From Stenotrophomonas sp. Iso1 (GTDB lineage Bacteria; Pseudomonadota; Gammaproteobacteria; Xanthomonadales; Xanthomonadaceae), in assembly GCF_027497995.1 (NCBI RefSeq), contig NZ_JAODBT010000001.1, positions 186,001 to 250,000 of the forward strand: a stretch of DNA of 64,000 bases. The letters run 5' to 3'. The notes beneath the pieces are model-generated. The model had not been told where the DNA came from, did not search any database, and saw nothing but the letters and a program-made list of their open reading frames with translations. Both the position numbers and the translations under genes were made by a program. Shown piece by piece: positions 47,394 to 55,646 of this stretch. Numbering within the stretch: position 1 is the first letter of the stretch; the number at the start of each line of letters is the position of its first letter.

Positions 47394-47409
47394 GATAATC
47401 CCCGCCATG
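47394..47409 (+). promoter_or_regulatory. Possible leaderless start of rsmG: GATAAT seven bases before ATG
   Basis: GATAAT (47394-47399), 7 bases, then ATG 47407; no Shine-Dalgarno. Same layout as at xthA. Confidence 0.5.
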
Positions 47410-48048
47410 AACGACACCACCCTTCCGCCTGAAGTCGCCACCGACCTGCACAACGGCCTGCAGGCCATGGGCCTGGACACCGCGCTGGCCAAGCCACTGC
47501 TGGCCTACCTCACGCTGCTGGCGCGCTGGAACCGCACCTACAACCTCACCGCCATCCGCGACCCGCGCGAAATGGTCACCCGCCACCTGCTCGACTCGCT
47601 GGCGATGGTCCCGCACGTCGAATCCGGCACGCTGGCCGACCTCGGTACCGGCCCCGGATTGCCCGGCATTCCGCTGGCTATTGCCCATCCCCAGCTGCAC
47701 GTCACGCTGGTGGAAAGCAACGGCAAGAAAGCCCGTTTCCTGCGTGAAGCGGTGCGCCATCTCGGCCTGGGCAATGCCCGCGTGGCCGAATCGCGCGCCG
47801 AAGCGTTGGACGAACCCGGTGCTTTCGACAATCTCACCGCCCGCGCCATGGACACCCTGGCTGGCATCATCGAAGTCGGTGGTCACCTGCTGCGCCCTGG
47901 CGGCCAGCTACTGGCGATGAAGGGCGTCTACCCGCACGAGGAGATCGCCCAGCTGCCGGCCGACTGGCAGGTGCTGGACGTGCGCCCGCTGCAGGTACCC
48001 GGCCTGGTTGGTGACCGTCATCTGGTCGTGGTCGAGCGCAAAGCCTGA
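47407..48048 (+). CDS. rsmG: 16S rRNA (guanine527-N7)-methyltransferase RsmG
   Basis: 213 residues. It methylates G527 of 16S rRNA with SAM; loss gives streptomycin resistance in other bacteria. Motifs: [30 protein letters not shown] and the SAM site [33 protein letters not shown], and the LTARAMDTL block. It lies ahead of parA-parB as in many bacterial chromosomes near the origin. The mRNA may be leaderless. Confidence 0.96.
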   Translation: MNDTTLPPEVATDLHNGLQAMGLDTALAKPLLAYLTLLARWNRTYNLTAIRDPREMVTRHLLDSLAMVPHVESGTLADLGTGPGLPGIPLAIAHPQLHVTLVESNGKKARFLREAVRHLGLGNARVAESRAEALDEPGAFDNLTARAMDTLAGIIEVGGHLLRPGGQLLAMKGVYPHEEIAQLPADWQVLDVRPLQVPGLVGDRHLVVVERKA

Positions 48049-48372
48049 CCCCAGGTGGGCCTCAAGCCAGCGTTCAAACTCAGCAGTAGTGCCGAGCCAC
48101 GTTCGGCAAGGGCTTTCCCGGCCAATCCCGGCGGAAGGCTCCCCAGCGCTGCTCCCTCTCTTTGGCGGCAGGCCAGGAGAGGCTGGGGAAGCGTGCTTTC
48201 CCGCACGCAAACAGCACGCAACCGGGCAAACACCCCACGACGGGGCCACACGACCGGCCAGCAATAAGGGTTTTCCCGACCGCCGGGCGGCACCCGCGCG
48301 GACGCCGATTTCCGCCTTGGCGCTGGTACCCGCATAATGAACAGTCCAACTCCGCCTACGAGGCTCTCCTGC
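48049..48372. other. rsmG-parA intergenic region
   Basis: No credible gene. It contains the GTAG hairpin at 48086-48108 and a CATAAT -10-like hexamer at 48333-48338, about 35 bases before parA, that may be the parA promoter. Confidence 0.5.
48086..48108 (+). repeat. GTAG-type REP hairpin (SMAG-like)
   Basis: GTAG followed by TGCCGAGC-CAC-GTTCGGCA, an 8-bp stem with one G-U pair. GTAG-headed palindromes of this form are the abundant REPs described in Stenotrophomonas maltophilia. A single copy was noticed here. Confidence 0.65.
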
Positions 48373-49170
48373 ATGGCTCGCATCATCGCCATCGCCAACC
48401 AGAAAGGCGGCGTCGGCAAGACCACCACGGCCGTCAATCTGGCTGCTTCCCTTGCCGCCGCACCCAAGCGTGTGCTGCTGGTCGACCTGGATTCGCAGGG
48501 CAACGCGACCATGGGCAGTGGCGTGGACAAGCGTGAAGTCGCTGCCTCCACCTGCGACCTTCTGCTGGGCGAGAACACCGCCGTCGAAGTGCGTGTGCAG
48601 ACCGCCGAGGGCTACGACCTGTTGCCCGGCAATATCGACCTGACCGCCGCCGAGATCCAGCTCATGGACCAGGGCGAGCGCGAGCAGCGGCTCAAGCGCG
48701 CGCTGGCGCCCATCCGCGACGAATACGACTACATCCTCATCGACTGCCCGCCGGCGCTGTCGCTGCTGACGCTCAATGCGCTGGCCGCCGCCGACTCGGT
48801 GATCGTGCCAATGCAGTGCGAGTACTACGCGCTGGAAGGCCTGAGCGCGCTGGTACAGACCATCGATGCGCTGAAGATCAACCTGAACCCGGCGTTGGAA
48901 ATCGAAGGCGTGCTGCGCACCATGTTCGACGTGCGCAACAACCTGGCCAACGCCGTGTCGGCGCAGCTCACCGAGTACTTCGGTGACCGCGTGTTCCGCA
49001 CCATCGTGCCGCGCAACGTGCGCCTGGCCGAGGCGCCCAGCCATGGCCAGAGCATCGTCGGTTATGACCGCACCTCGCGTGGCGGCGTGGCCTACCTGGG
49101 CCTGGCCGGCGAGATCATCCGCCGTCACAACGAACGCAATCAGCCCTCCCGGGCCGTGGAGGCTGTCTGA
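48373..49170 (+). CDS. parA: Chromosome-partitioning ATPase ParA
   Basis: 265 residues of the Soj/ParA class without an N-terminal HTH. The deviant Walker A reads ANQKGGVGKTTTAVNLA; the second motif is VLLVDLDSQGNATMG and Walker B is YILIDCPPALSLLT. It drives segregation of ParB-bound origin regions. Start at ATG 48373 gives the canonical MARIIAIANQKGG. The stop overlaps parB's ATG (TGATG). No parS 16-mer was noticed in the window, but I read it by eye only. Confidence 0.96.
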   Translation: MARIIAIANQKGGVGKTTTAVNLAASLAAAPKRVLLVDLDSQGNATMGSGVDKREVAASTCDLLLGENTAVEVRVQTAEGYDLLPGNIDLTAAEIQLMDQGEREQRLKRALAPIRDEYDYILIDCPPALSLLTLNALAAADSVIVPMQCEYYALEGLSALVQTIDALKINLNPALEIEGVLRTMFDVRNNLANAVSAQLTEYFGDRVFRTIVPRNVRLAEAPSHGQSIVGYDRTSRGGVAYLGLAGEIIRRHNERNQPSRAVEAV

Positions 49171-50084
49171 TGAGTAGCGCCAAGAAGCGCGGCCTGGGCC
49201 GTGGCCTGGATGCCTTGCTGGGCCCGAAGGGCTCGATGACACAGGTGTCGGTGGCCGCTGTGGCAGAGCCGCAGCCGGGCGAGGTGCTACGCAAGCTGCC
49301 CGTGGACCAGCTGCAGCCGGGCAAGTACCAGCCGCGTCGCGACATGGACGAAGGCAAGCTGGCTGAGCTGGCCGAGTCGATCAAGGCGCAGGGCATCATC
49401 CAGCCGATCCTGGTGCGCCAGATCGAGGGTGGCAAATACGAAATCATTGCCGGCGAACGCCGCTGGCGCGCTTCGCGCCTGGCCGGGCTGGACGTCGTTC
49501 CGGCCGTGGTGCGCGAGCTGGAAGACCGCACCGTCATCGCGATGGCGCTGATCGAAAACATCCAGCGTGAAGACCTCAACCCGCTGGAAGAAGCCGAAGC
49601 GCTGGCGCGGCTGGTCAGCGAGTTCACCCTGACCCACGCCGAAGCGGCGCAGGCCGTGGGCCGTTCGCGCGCATCGGTGTCCAACCTGCTGCGTTTGATC
49701 GACCTGCCCATCGGCGTGCGCGTGCTGCTGGAAACCCGGCGCCTGGAAATGGGCCACGCCCGCGCGCTGCTGACATTGGCGCCGGAGTTGGCCACCAAGC
49801 TGGCCGAAGAGGCCGCCGACGAGGGTTGGTCGGTGCGTGAAGTCGAACACCGCGCCCAGCAGTTTGCTGCCGGCAAGGTGCCCGGCGCACGCAAGGCCAA
49901 GCCGTCGCCGACCGCGCCGCAGGCCGATATCGCCTCGCTGGAAACCGAACTGTCCGAATCGCTGGGTACCAAGGTGGCCATCAGCCACGGCCGTGGCGGC
50001 AAGGGCAAGCTGGTCATTCACTACACCGATCTGGACACGCTGGAAGGCGTGCTGGAGCGGCTCCGCACTCGTCAGCAAGGCTGA
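49170..50084 (+). CDS. parB: Chromosome-partitioning CTPase ParB
   Basis: 304 residues. The N-terminal RGLGRGLDALLG peptide that binds ParA is present. The CTP-binding/sliding-clamp motifs follow: PGKYQPRRDMD, GERRWRASRLAGL and ENIQREDLNPLEEA. The HTH (THAEAAQAVGRSRASVSNLLRLI) binds parS, and the C-terminal dimer domain covers about 235-304 after a Pro/Ala linker. Overlaps parA by one base. Confidence 0.96.
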   Translation: MSSAKKRGLGRGLDALLGPKGSMTQVSVAAVAEPQPGEVLRKLPVDQLQPGKYQPRRDMDEGKLAELAESIKAQGIIQPILVRQIEGGKYEIIAGERRWRASRLAGLDVVPAVVRELEDRTVIAMALIENIQREDLNPLEEAEALARLVSEFTLTHAEAAQAVGRSRASVSNLLRLIDLPIGVRVLLETRRLEMGHARALLTLAPELATKLAEEAADEGWSVREVEHRAQQFAAGKVPGARKAKPSPTAPQADIASLETELSESLGTKVAISHGRGGKGKLVIHYTDLDTLEGVLERLRTRQQG

Positions 50085-50116
50085 CGTTTCATTCCCCCTG
50101 AGGTGCCTGCAAGTCA

Positions 50117-50425
50117 ATGAACCCCACCAAGGTCGACCGCAACCATCTGTTGCGTCTGACCGACCTGCCGAATGTCGGGCCGGCCTGTGAGAAAGATCTC
50201 CGTCTGATTGGAATCCGTGTCCCGGCGCATCTGCGTGGGCGCGATCCATACGACATGTACGCCCAGCTGTGTCTGAAGACCGGCGTGGTGCACGACCTCT
50301 GCGTGATCGATGTGTTTCTGTCCATCGTCCGCTTCATGGGTGGCGAGGCGCCGCAGCCGTGGTGGGCGTTCAGCAAGGAACGCAAAGACACCTTGGCCAA
50401 GGAAAAGCCGCTCACCATGTGGTGA
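50117..50425 (+). CDS. Helix-hairpin-helix protein of the Cdd1 type
   Basis: 102 residues. An HhH motif lies at the N-terminus (LLRLTDLPNVGPACEKDLRLIGI), followed by PYDMYAQLCLKTG and a C-terminal W-W-A-F segment, as in the small pathogenicity-locus Cdd1 family. HhH folds usually bind DNA. It lies 32 bp after parB, so may be co-transcribed, but no functional link to partitioning is known to me. Confidence 0.85.
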   Translation: MNPTKVDRNHLLRLTDLPNVGPACEKDLRLIGIRVPAHLRGRDPYDMYAQLCLKTGVVHDLCVIDVFLSIVRFMGGEAPQPWWAFSKERKDTLAKEKPLTMW

Positions 50426-50742
50426 GGCATCGAGGTAGGTATTGGGCGGTCGCGCGTTGTGGGTGCGGCCGTTCAATCAAGGCGCCTGCGGACAGCCCGC
50501 TTTTGGCTTGAATCAGCGAGTGATCGGCACGCGGTGGCCCCGTGTTGCCGCGGCATCTGCGGCTAGGCGTATGGAACGGCACTGGGCAAGGTTGAAGTCC
50601 CTTGCCATGCTGGTCGCCGTGGCGTTGTATCGGTGGTGGATGAAGCAGAAGCTTGGCATCGGAACACACCGCCGCCCGCATTTTGGCAACATCTCCAGCC
50701 CGGCGCAGAATCCGGGCGAGGCGCACGACAGGAAATGTTTAG
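50426..50742. other. Intergenic region before the epimerase gene
   Basis: No credible gene, terminator or repeat recognised; presumably contains the epimerase promoter. Confidence 0.5.
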
Positions 50743-51708
50743 ATGACCCTTCTCGTCACCGGCGCCGCCGGTTTCATTGGCGCCTACACCTGCAAAGCGC
50801 TGGCCGCACGCGGTGAGCATGTGGTCGGGCTGGACAACTACAACGATTATTACGACCCACAGCTCAAGCGCGACCGCGTGGCTGCGCTGTGCCCGCAGGT
50901 GGATATCCGCGCGCTGGACCTCACCGACCGCGACGGCCTGGCCGCGTTGTTCGACGAGGTCCAGCCGACGCGGGTGATCCACCTGGCCGCGCAGGCAGGC
51001 GTGCGGTATTCACTGGAGAATCCGCACGCTTACGTCGAAAGCAATCTGGTCGGCTTCGTCAACATGCTGGAGTTGTGTCGCCACCGAGGGGTGCAGCACC
51101 TGGTGTATGCCTCCAGCAGTTCGGTCTATGGCGATTCGGCCACACCACCATTTTCCGAAGACCAGCGTGTGGACCAGCCGCGCTCGTTGTATGCCGCCAC
51201 CAAGGCCGCCAATGAGTTGATGGCTCACACCTACGCGCAGTTGTACGGCTTGCGTGCCACTGGCCTGCGCTTCTTCACCGTGTACGGCCCGTGGGGTCGG
51301 CCGGATATGGCGCCGTTGCTGTTCTCGCGTGCGGTGCTGGCCGGGCGCAGCATTGATGTGTTCAATGACGGCCACATGCGCCGCGATTTCACGCATGTTT
51401 CTGACATCGTGGCCGGCATTCTCGGCGCGCTGTCGCATCCCAGCACCGAGGCCACGCCGCATCAGCTGTTCAACCTCGGCAATCACACGCCGGTGGAGCT
51501 GGAGCACTTCATCGACGTCATCGCCACGGCGGCTGGGCGCCCTGCGCAGAAGGTCTACAAGCCGATGCAGCCGGGCGACATGGTGCAGACCATGGCTGAT
51601 ACCGCCCGCGCCAAGGCCGCGTTCGGCTACGAACCGCTTACGCCCATCGAGGCCGGCCTGCCACCGGTGGTGGCGTGGTGCCGTGAATACTTTGGCGCGG
51701 ATGCCTGA
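50743..51708 (+). CDS. UDP-glucuronate 4-epimerase-like NAD-dependent epimerase
   Basis: 321 residues. Short-chain dehydrogenase/epimerase fold: N-terminal NAD motif VTGAAGFIGAYTC, DNYNDYYDPQLKRDR (typical of UDP-glucuronate/galacturonate epimerases), HLAAQAGVRYSLENP, SSSSVYG and the catalytic Tyr/Lys pair in YAATKAANE. PWGRPDMA and RRDFTHVSDIV also match the UDP-GlcA epimerase group. It makes a nucleotide sugar for envelope glycans. AGGAAA precedes the ATG. It is convergent with the LtaS-like gene; a decayed partial copy of a paralogue lies at 54123-54390. Confidence 0.92.
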   Translation: MTLLVTGAAGFIGAYTCKALAARGEHVVGLDNYNDYYDPQLKRDRVAALCPQVDIRALDLTDRDGLAALFDEVQPTRVIHLAAQAGVRYSLENPHAYVESNLVGFVNMLELCRHRGVQHLVYASSSSVYGDSATPPFSEDQRVDQPRSLYAATKAANELMAHTYAQLYGLRATGLRFFTVYGPWGRPDMAPLLFSRAVLAGRSIDVFNDGHMRRDFTHVSDIVAGILGALSHPSTEATPHQLFNLGNHTPVELEHFIDVIATAAGRPAQKVYKPMQPGDMVQTMADTARAKAAFGYEPLTPIEAGLPPVVAWCREYFGADA

Positions 51709-51733
51709 TCGGTTTAGGTTTGGCTTTATTCGT

Positions 51734-51763
51734 TCATCATTCCCGCCAGCGCGGGAGTGATGA
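51734..51763. terminator. Hairpin between convergent epimerase and LtaS-like genes
   Basis: TCATCATTCCCGC-N4-GCGGGAGTGATGA, 13-bp stem with one G-U pair, 26 bp past the epimerase stop. Likely transcript end for the epimerase. Confidence 0.65.
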
Positions 51764-51821
51764 GCAAACCGGCGCCAGCTCATCCGTCTGAGCCACGCAT
51801 TTGCTTTTGACGTTGTGCCGA

Positions 51822-53849
51822 CTAGTTCCCCGCCGGTGCTGTGTCCCCAGGAACGACCGCCGCTGCTGGCTGCAGACTGCGGGACGGCAGCGTATAGCGC
51901 TGTTGGGTGTAAGCCCAACTGGGCCATAACGCATGGGCCAAGGCCAGTTTGGCCAGTGTCGGGTCCACGCTGGTTGACGTCAGCGTCTCGCTGTCACGCT
52001 GATAGCGGAATTGTTCGGCGGGCTGTTGTGGCTGCAGCACCAGCAACTGATCACCCTGCAGATAACCGTGGTTGTCGCCGTACTGCATGACCGCGCGGTC
52101 GGGGTGGCGCTGGGTGAGGTCAACGCCCAGCATCGGGTGCGCGCTGCTGATACCGATCAACGACAGCAGCGTGGGCGGCAGGTCGATCTGGCTCACGATG
52201 TGCTCGTCGCGTTGTACCGGCACGCCCGGCCCAAGAATCAGGGCAGGAATATGGAAGTGCCTCACGGGAACGAGGCTGGCACCGAACACGCGCGAATCAT
52301 GGTCGGCCACGACCAGGAAAATGGTGTTTTCCCAATAGGGGGATTGTTTGGCGCGGGCGAAGAACTGCCCAAGCGACCAATCCGCATAGCGCGCGGTGTT
52401 TTCGACGCTGGCGGCCGGCTGGCTGGGCTGGATGCGTCCAGCCGGGTACTCCCACGGCGAATGATTGGAGACGCTGAAAGCCATGGTGAAGCGAGGTTTG
52501 CCATCGTCCTGCATCAAACGGTGATGCAGCTCGTTGAACATGTCTTCGTCTGACGCACCCCACGAGCCGACGAAGCCCGGCTTCACTTCAAAGCGGGGCC
52601 GGTCGATCACTTCGTCAAAACCATTGCCGAGGAAGAACGACTTCATGTTGTCGAAGTGCGCCTCGCCACCGTAGAGAAAGCGGGAGCGGTAACCAAACTC
52701 ACCGAGCAGGTCGGCAAGCGTGAAAAAGCCGCTCTGGCTGCGCGGAAGTTTCAGTACCGCCTCTGCCGGCGTGGGCAGAAAGCCCGTGCTCAATGCTTCC
52801 AACCCGCGCACCGAACGGGTGCCGGTGGCATAGGCGCGGGCCAGCAGCCAGCCATCCTTGGCAAGCGCATCAAATTGCGGTGACAGCGGCTGCCCGCCCA
52901 AGGTGCCGATGTACTGCGCGCCCAGGCTTTCCTCCACGATGACCACCAGGTTCAGCGGTTTGGTCGGCGTTGCCGTGGCCTGTTGCAGGTGCACGCTGGG
53001 ATGCGTGGGGTCCAGCATTGGACCTTCCATTCCGGCAGCGCTGCGCACGAGCTGATGCATGTCCGCTTCCGGCATCGTGCCGTAGACATCGGTGGCTGAG
53101 CGCTCGTTGGTCATGCCACGGATGGCGTGGATGACGTTGTAGAGAGAGTTCAGTGGCAGCGCGTTGACCATCGCATCGTCGCTGAACGCCACTTTCGAGG
53201 CATTCAATGGACGGTGCTCCAGCGTGCCGCGCGCGGCCAGGAACAACACCACGAATGCCACCGCCGTGACGACCACACGGAGCCAGGGCTTCAGCGAGAT
53301 GGCATCGCGTTGCGCACGCAGCCAGCGGAACCCGGCCCAGCCCAACAATGCCATCGCCAGCGTGGCCAGCAGTAGCACGCCCTTGTAGCCGTGCCACAGC
53401 ATCGCCGAGACCTCCTGCGGACTGTTGAGGTACTCCACATAAAGCCGGTTCGGGCGGGTGTCGTATTCCAGAAGAAACTGCGGCGTGGACACTTCCAGCA
53501 GCACGAACAGCAACCACCACAGCCGGTACCACCATCCGGTGATGCGCGTGGGCCAGTGCCGATGGCCCAGCCACGGCGACAGCAGCGCCGGCACGGCGCA
53601 GACCATGGCCAACAGGCTCAGGTCGATGCGCCATCCGCCAAGCAGAATCGGCCACAGCCCGCCGGCCGGTTGCACCCGCGACCATAACCACAGGGACAGC
53701 GCCACGCGGCACACGGTCAGGAAAATCAGGGTGAGCAACAGGAAACGCCAGGTGAGCTTGCGCAAGGTTGAAAGTCCGTTTTGGGTGGCAGAGCACGCCG
53801 GGTGGCCTGCCATCGTCCCTGCGAGTGAAACAGCGGGGGAGACCGTCAT
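51822..53849 (-). CDS. LtaS-like membrane sulfatase-fold phosphotransferase
   Basis: About 675 residues. Several transmembrane helices fill the first ~220 residues (for example FLLLTLIFLTVCRVALSLWLW and ALLGWAGF), then a large periplasmic alkaline-phosphatase/sulfatase-fold domain. VVIVEESLGAQYIG supplies the metal-binding Glu, ATGTRSVRGLEAL the likely nucleophilic Thr, and VADHDSRVFG and HIPALILGPG later metal residues. This is the LTA-synthase/OpgB/EptA-like superfamily; in Gram-negatives such proteins add glycerol-phosphate or similar to glycans such as periplasmic glucans. Start is uncertain: ATG 53849 chosen, ATG 53813 and 53900 possible. Confidence 0.88.
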   Translation of the reverse strand: MTVSPAVSLAGTMAGHPACSATQNGLSTLRKLTWRFLLLTLIFLTVCRVALSLWLWSRVQPAGGLWPILLGGWRIDLSLLAMVCAVPALLSPWLGHRHWPTRITGWWYRLWWLLFVLLEVSTPQFLLEYDTRPNRLYVEYLNSPQEVSAMLWHGYKGVLLLATLAMALLGWAGFRWLRAQRDAISLKPWLRVVVTAVAFVVLFLAARGTLEHRPLNASKVAFSDDAMVNALPLNSLYNVIHAIRGMTNERSATDVYGTMPEADMHQLVRSAAGMEGPMLDPTHPSVHLQQATATPTKPLNLVVIVEESLGAQYIGTLGGQPLSPQFDALAKDGWLLARAYATGTRSVRGLEALSTGFLPTPAEAVLKLPRSQSGFFTLADLLGEFGYRSRFLYGGEAHFDNMKSFFLGNGFDEVIDRPRFEVKPGFVGSWGASDEDMFNELHHRLMQDDGKPRFTMAFSVSNHSPWEYPAGRIQPSQPAASVENTARYADWSLGQFFARAKQSPYWENTIFLVVADHDSRVFGASLVPVRHFHIPALILGPGVPVQRDEHIVSQIDLPPTLLSLIGISSAHPMLGVDLTQRHPDRAVMQYGDNHGYLQGDQLLVLQPQQPAEQFRYQRDSETLTSTSVDPTLAKLALAHALWPSWAYTQQRYTLPSRSLQPAAAVVPGDTAPAGN

Positions 53850-53926
53850 GGGCGTCACATGACGCGAAAATCTTATCCTGAATGCTTGCCTCGATGGCAA
53901 GGTCTACGACGAAGTGGCGGAGAAAG

Positions 53927-53966
53927 CTCCTCTCCTGCCTGCGGGAGAGGGGTTGGGGTGAGGGCG
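53927..53966 (+). repeat. Dispersed hairpin repeat, subtype with GGTTGGGGTGAGGG tail
   Basis: CTCCTCTCCTGCCTGCGGGAGAGG hairpin followed by GGTTGGGGTGAGGGCG. A near-identical copy is at 63742-63780. Confidence 0.85.
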
Positions 53967-54035
53967 TCCAGATCAGAAGAAGTGGATAAGCCATCGGCTG
54001 ATCCGAAGCAGAGCGCCAAGCTTAAAAAAGCAAAA

Positions 54036-54087
54036 GCGCCGCTCATCCGCCCCCACGGGGCACCTTCTCCCGCATACGGGAGAAGGG
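54036..54087 (+). repeat. Dispersed hairpin repeat, subtype with CTCATCCGCCC head
   Basis: GCGCCGCTCATCCGCCCCCACGG-type head followed by the CCTTCTCCCGCATACGGGAGAAGG palindrome. Related copies at 57447-57496 and, inverted, 57674-57721. Confidence 0.85.
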
Positions 54088-54122
54088 ATGAAATCAGGCA
54101 TCTCTGTTTCTCCCGCATCCGC

Positions 54123-54390
54123 GTGGATGCATCAACCAAGCCGCTACGCCACCGCTTTTGCACATGTTTCTGACATCGCGGCCGGTAGCCTTGCAGGGCT
54201 GTTGTACCCAGCGTCGAGGCCAGCATCTGCCCCGATCTCCATACCCCCCGTGGAGCTGGACACTTCATCGACGCGATCACCGCCGCTGCGGAGTGACATG
54301 GCGCAAGCCATCATTGCTTTCAGCGCGGCACTGGCCCCGTCGATCGAAGCGAACCTGTCACCGGGGATATGGCATGGCGCCGCAGCTTTT
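54123..54390 (+). pseudogene. Decayed 3' fragment of a second nucleotide-sugar epimerase gene
   Basis: The stretch aligns with the intact epimerase at about 51354-51690. The reading AHVSDIAAGSLAGLL matches THVSDIVAGILGALS; then a small deletion shifts frame in VELDTSST where the intact gene has VELEHFIDVIATAAG. After a further deletion the homology resumes: DMAQAIIAFSAALA...PSIEANLSPG against DMVQTMADTARAKAA...PIEAGLPPV. The 5' part of the gene is gone. It ends about 90 bp before the glycosyltransferase ATG, suggesting the glycosyltransferase was once preceded by its own epimerase copy. Confidence 0.82.
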
Positions 54391-54478
54391 TTTGATCACG
54401 CGCCTGAAATCACGTTCCGCTACGTTGTGCCCAGGAATTGCGTGGTTCTTTTTCCCTGCACTGCAAACGGATCCAGCG

Positions 54479-55201
54479 ATGAACCAACCCCTCCTTTCGG
54501 TGGTTGTCCCCGTCTTCAACGAGCGCGATAACGTCGCGCCCCTGGTCAATGAAATCACCGCCGTGCTGCGTGGGCGGCTGCCGTTCGAGATCGTCTATGT
54601 GGACGACAATTCCCGCGACGACACCCTGCAGGTGCTGCAGGCGCTGAAGCTGGCCAATCCCGAGCTGCGGGTGCTGCACCATGTGCAGCAGAGCGGCCAG
54701 AGCACGGCAGTGCGTACGGGTGTGAAAGCCGCGCGTGCAGCGTGGATCGCCACGCTCGACGGCGATGGGCAGAACGACCCGGCCGACCTTCCCAAGCTGC
54801 TGGCCGCGCGTGATGCCGCCGAAGATCAGGTCAAGCTGTTTGCTGGCTGGCGCGTCAACCGCCAGGACAGTGGCTCCAAGCGCTGGGCCAGCAAATGGGC
54901 CAACGCCATCCGCGCGCGCATGCTGCGCGATGACACGCCGGACACCGGTTGCGGCATCAAGCTGTTCGAGCGCGAGGCGTTCGTCGACCTGCCGTACTTC
55001 GACCATATGCACCGCTATCTGCCAGCGCTGATGCAGCGTGCCGGCTGGAAAACAGTGAGCGTGCCGGTCAACCATCGTCATCGCACTGCGGGCGTGTCCA
55101 AGTACAACAACCTGGGCCGCGCACTGGTCGGTATTCGCGATCTGCGTGGTGTGGCGTGGCTGATCGTCCGCAGCAAGCGCACGGCGGTGGAGGAAATCTG
55201 A
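54479..55201 (+). CDS. Family 2 glycosyltransferase (dolichyl-phosphate-mannose-synthase-like)
   Basis: 240 residues, a GT-A catalytic domain without the C-terminal membrane helices of ArnC/GtrB. SVVVPVFNERDNVAPLVNEI, FEIVYVDDNSRDDT (first Asp pair), IATLDGDGQNDPADLPKLL (D-x-D) and TGCGIKLFERE with HRYLPALMQRAG identify it. It likely loads a sugar onto undecaprenyl phosphate. The next gene encodes an LpxB-N-domain membrane protein 2 bp downstream, a common partner in this type of lipid-carrier glycosylation. Preceded by the epimerase ghost. Confidence 0.92.
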   Translation: MNQPLLSVVVPVFNERDNVAPLVNEITAVLRGRLPFEIVYVDDNSRDDTLQVLQALKLANPELRVLHHVQQSGQSTAVRTGVKAARAAWIATLDGDGQNDPADLPKLLAARDAAEDQVKLFAGWRVNRQDSGSKRWASKWANAIRARMLRDDTPDTGCGIKLFEREAFVDLPYFDHMHRYLPALMQRAGWKTVSVPVNHRHRTAGVSKYNNLGRALVGIRDLRGVAWLIVRSKRTAVEEI

Positions 55202-55203
55202 GC

Positions 55204-55539
55204 ATGGATTTCATGAACCAACCCTTGGCGTGGCTGGAGTGGACCGGCGTGCACATGTCGCCGTGGAAGCTGATTGGCCTGACCGGTGCGCTGATGTTTG
55301 GCGGCCGCTGGCTGGTGCAATTCGTTGCCTCGCGCCGCGCCGGCAAGCCAGTGATCCCTCGGCTGTTCTGGTACATGAGCGTGCTGGGAAGCCTGATGAC
55401 GCTGAGTTACTTCGTGTTTTCGGCCAAACAGGATGCGGTGGGTGTGATCCAGAACCTGTTCCCGGCGTTCACCGCCTTGTACAGCCTGCGCCTGGACATC
55501 AAGCACCGTGGCTGGAAGCGCGACAGGGCCGAGTACTGA
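55204..55539 (+). CDS. Lipid-A-disaccharide-synthase N-terminal-domain membrane protein
   Basis: 111 residues with three hydrophobic helices: KLIGLTGALMFGGRWLVQF, PRLFWYMSVLGSLMTLSYFVF and a third near 80-95 (NLFPAFTALYSL). The stand-alone domain is found beside GT2 and ArnT-like genes in polymyxin-type envelope modification. It follows the glycosyltransferase stop by 2 bp. Probably a membrane anchor or carrier-lipid partner (inference). Confidence 0.9.
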   Translation: MDFMNQPLAWLEWTGVHMSPWKLIGLTGALMFGGRWLVQFVASRRAGKPVIPRLFWYMSVLGSLMTLSYFVFSAKQDAVGVIQNLFPAFTALYSLRLDIKHRGWKRDRAEY

Positions 55540-55646
55540 AACCGGGCGCGTTTCCGGCAGATTTGCCGCCCGATTCGGTCTAGGTCGGCCAATGGGTTCA
55601 ATGCGATGATCGGGATGAATCGTTGTTCATCCGGGGAATCCTGATC

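Noticed and set aside
48373-50084. parS site near parAB
   Set aside because: No match to the palindromic 16-mer was noticed by eye; absence is not proven.
51822-53849. Arylsulfatase
   Set aside because: Multiple N-terminal membrane helices and a Thr-type nucleophile segment without the C-x-P-S-R sulfatase motif fit the LtaS/OpgB group better.
54088-54531. Plus-strand ORF of 147 codons before the glycosyltransferase
   Set aside because: Best explained as read-through of the epimerase ghost, not a functional gene.
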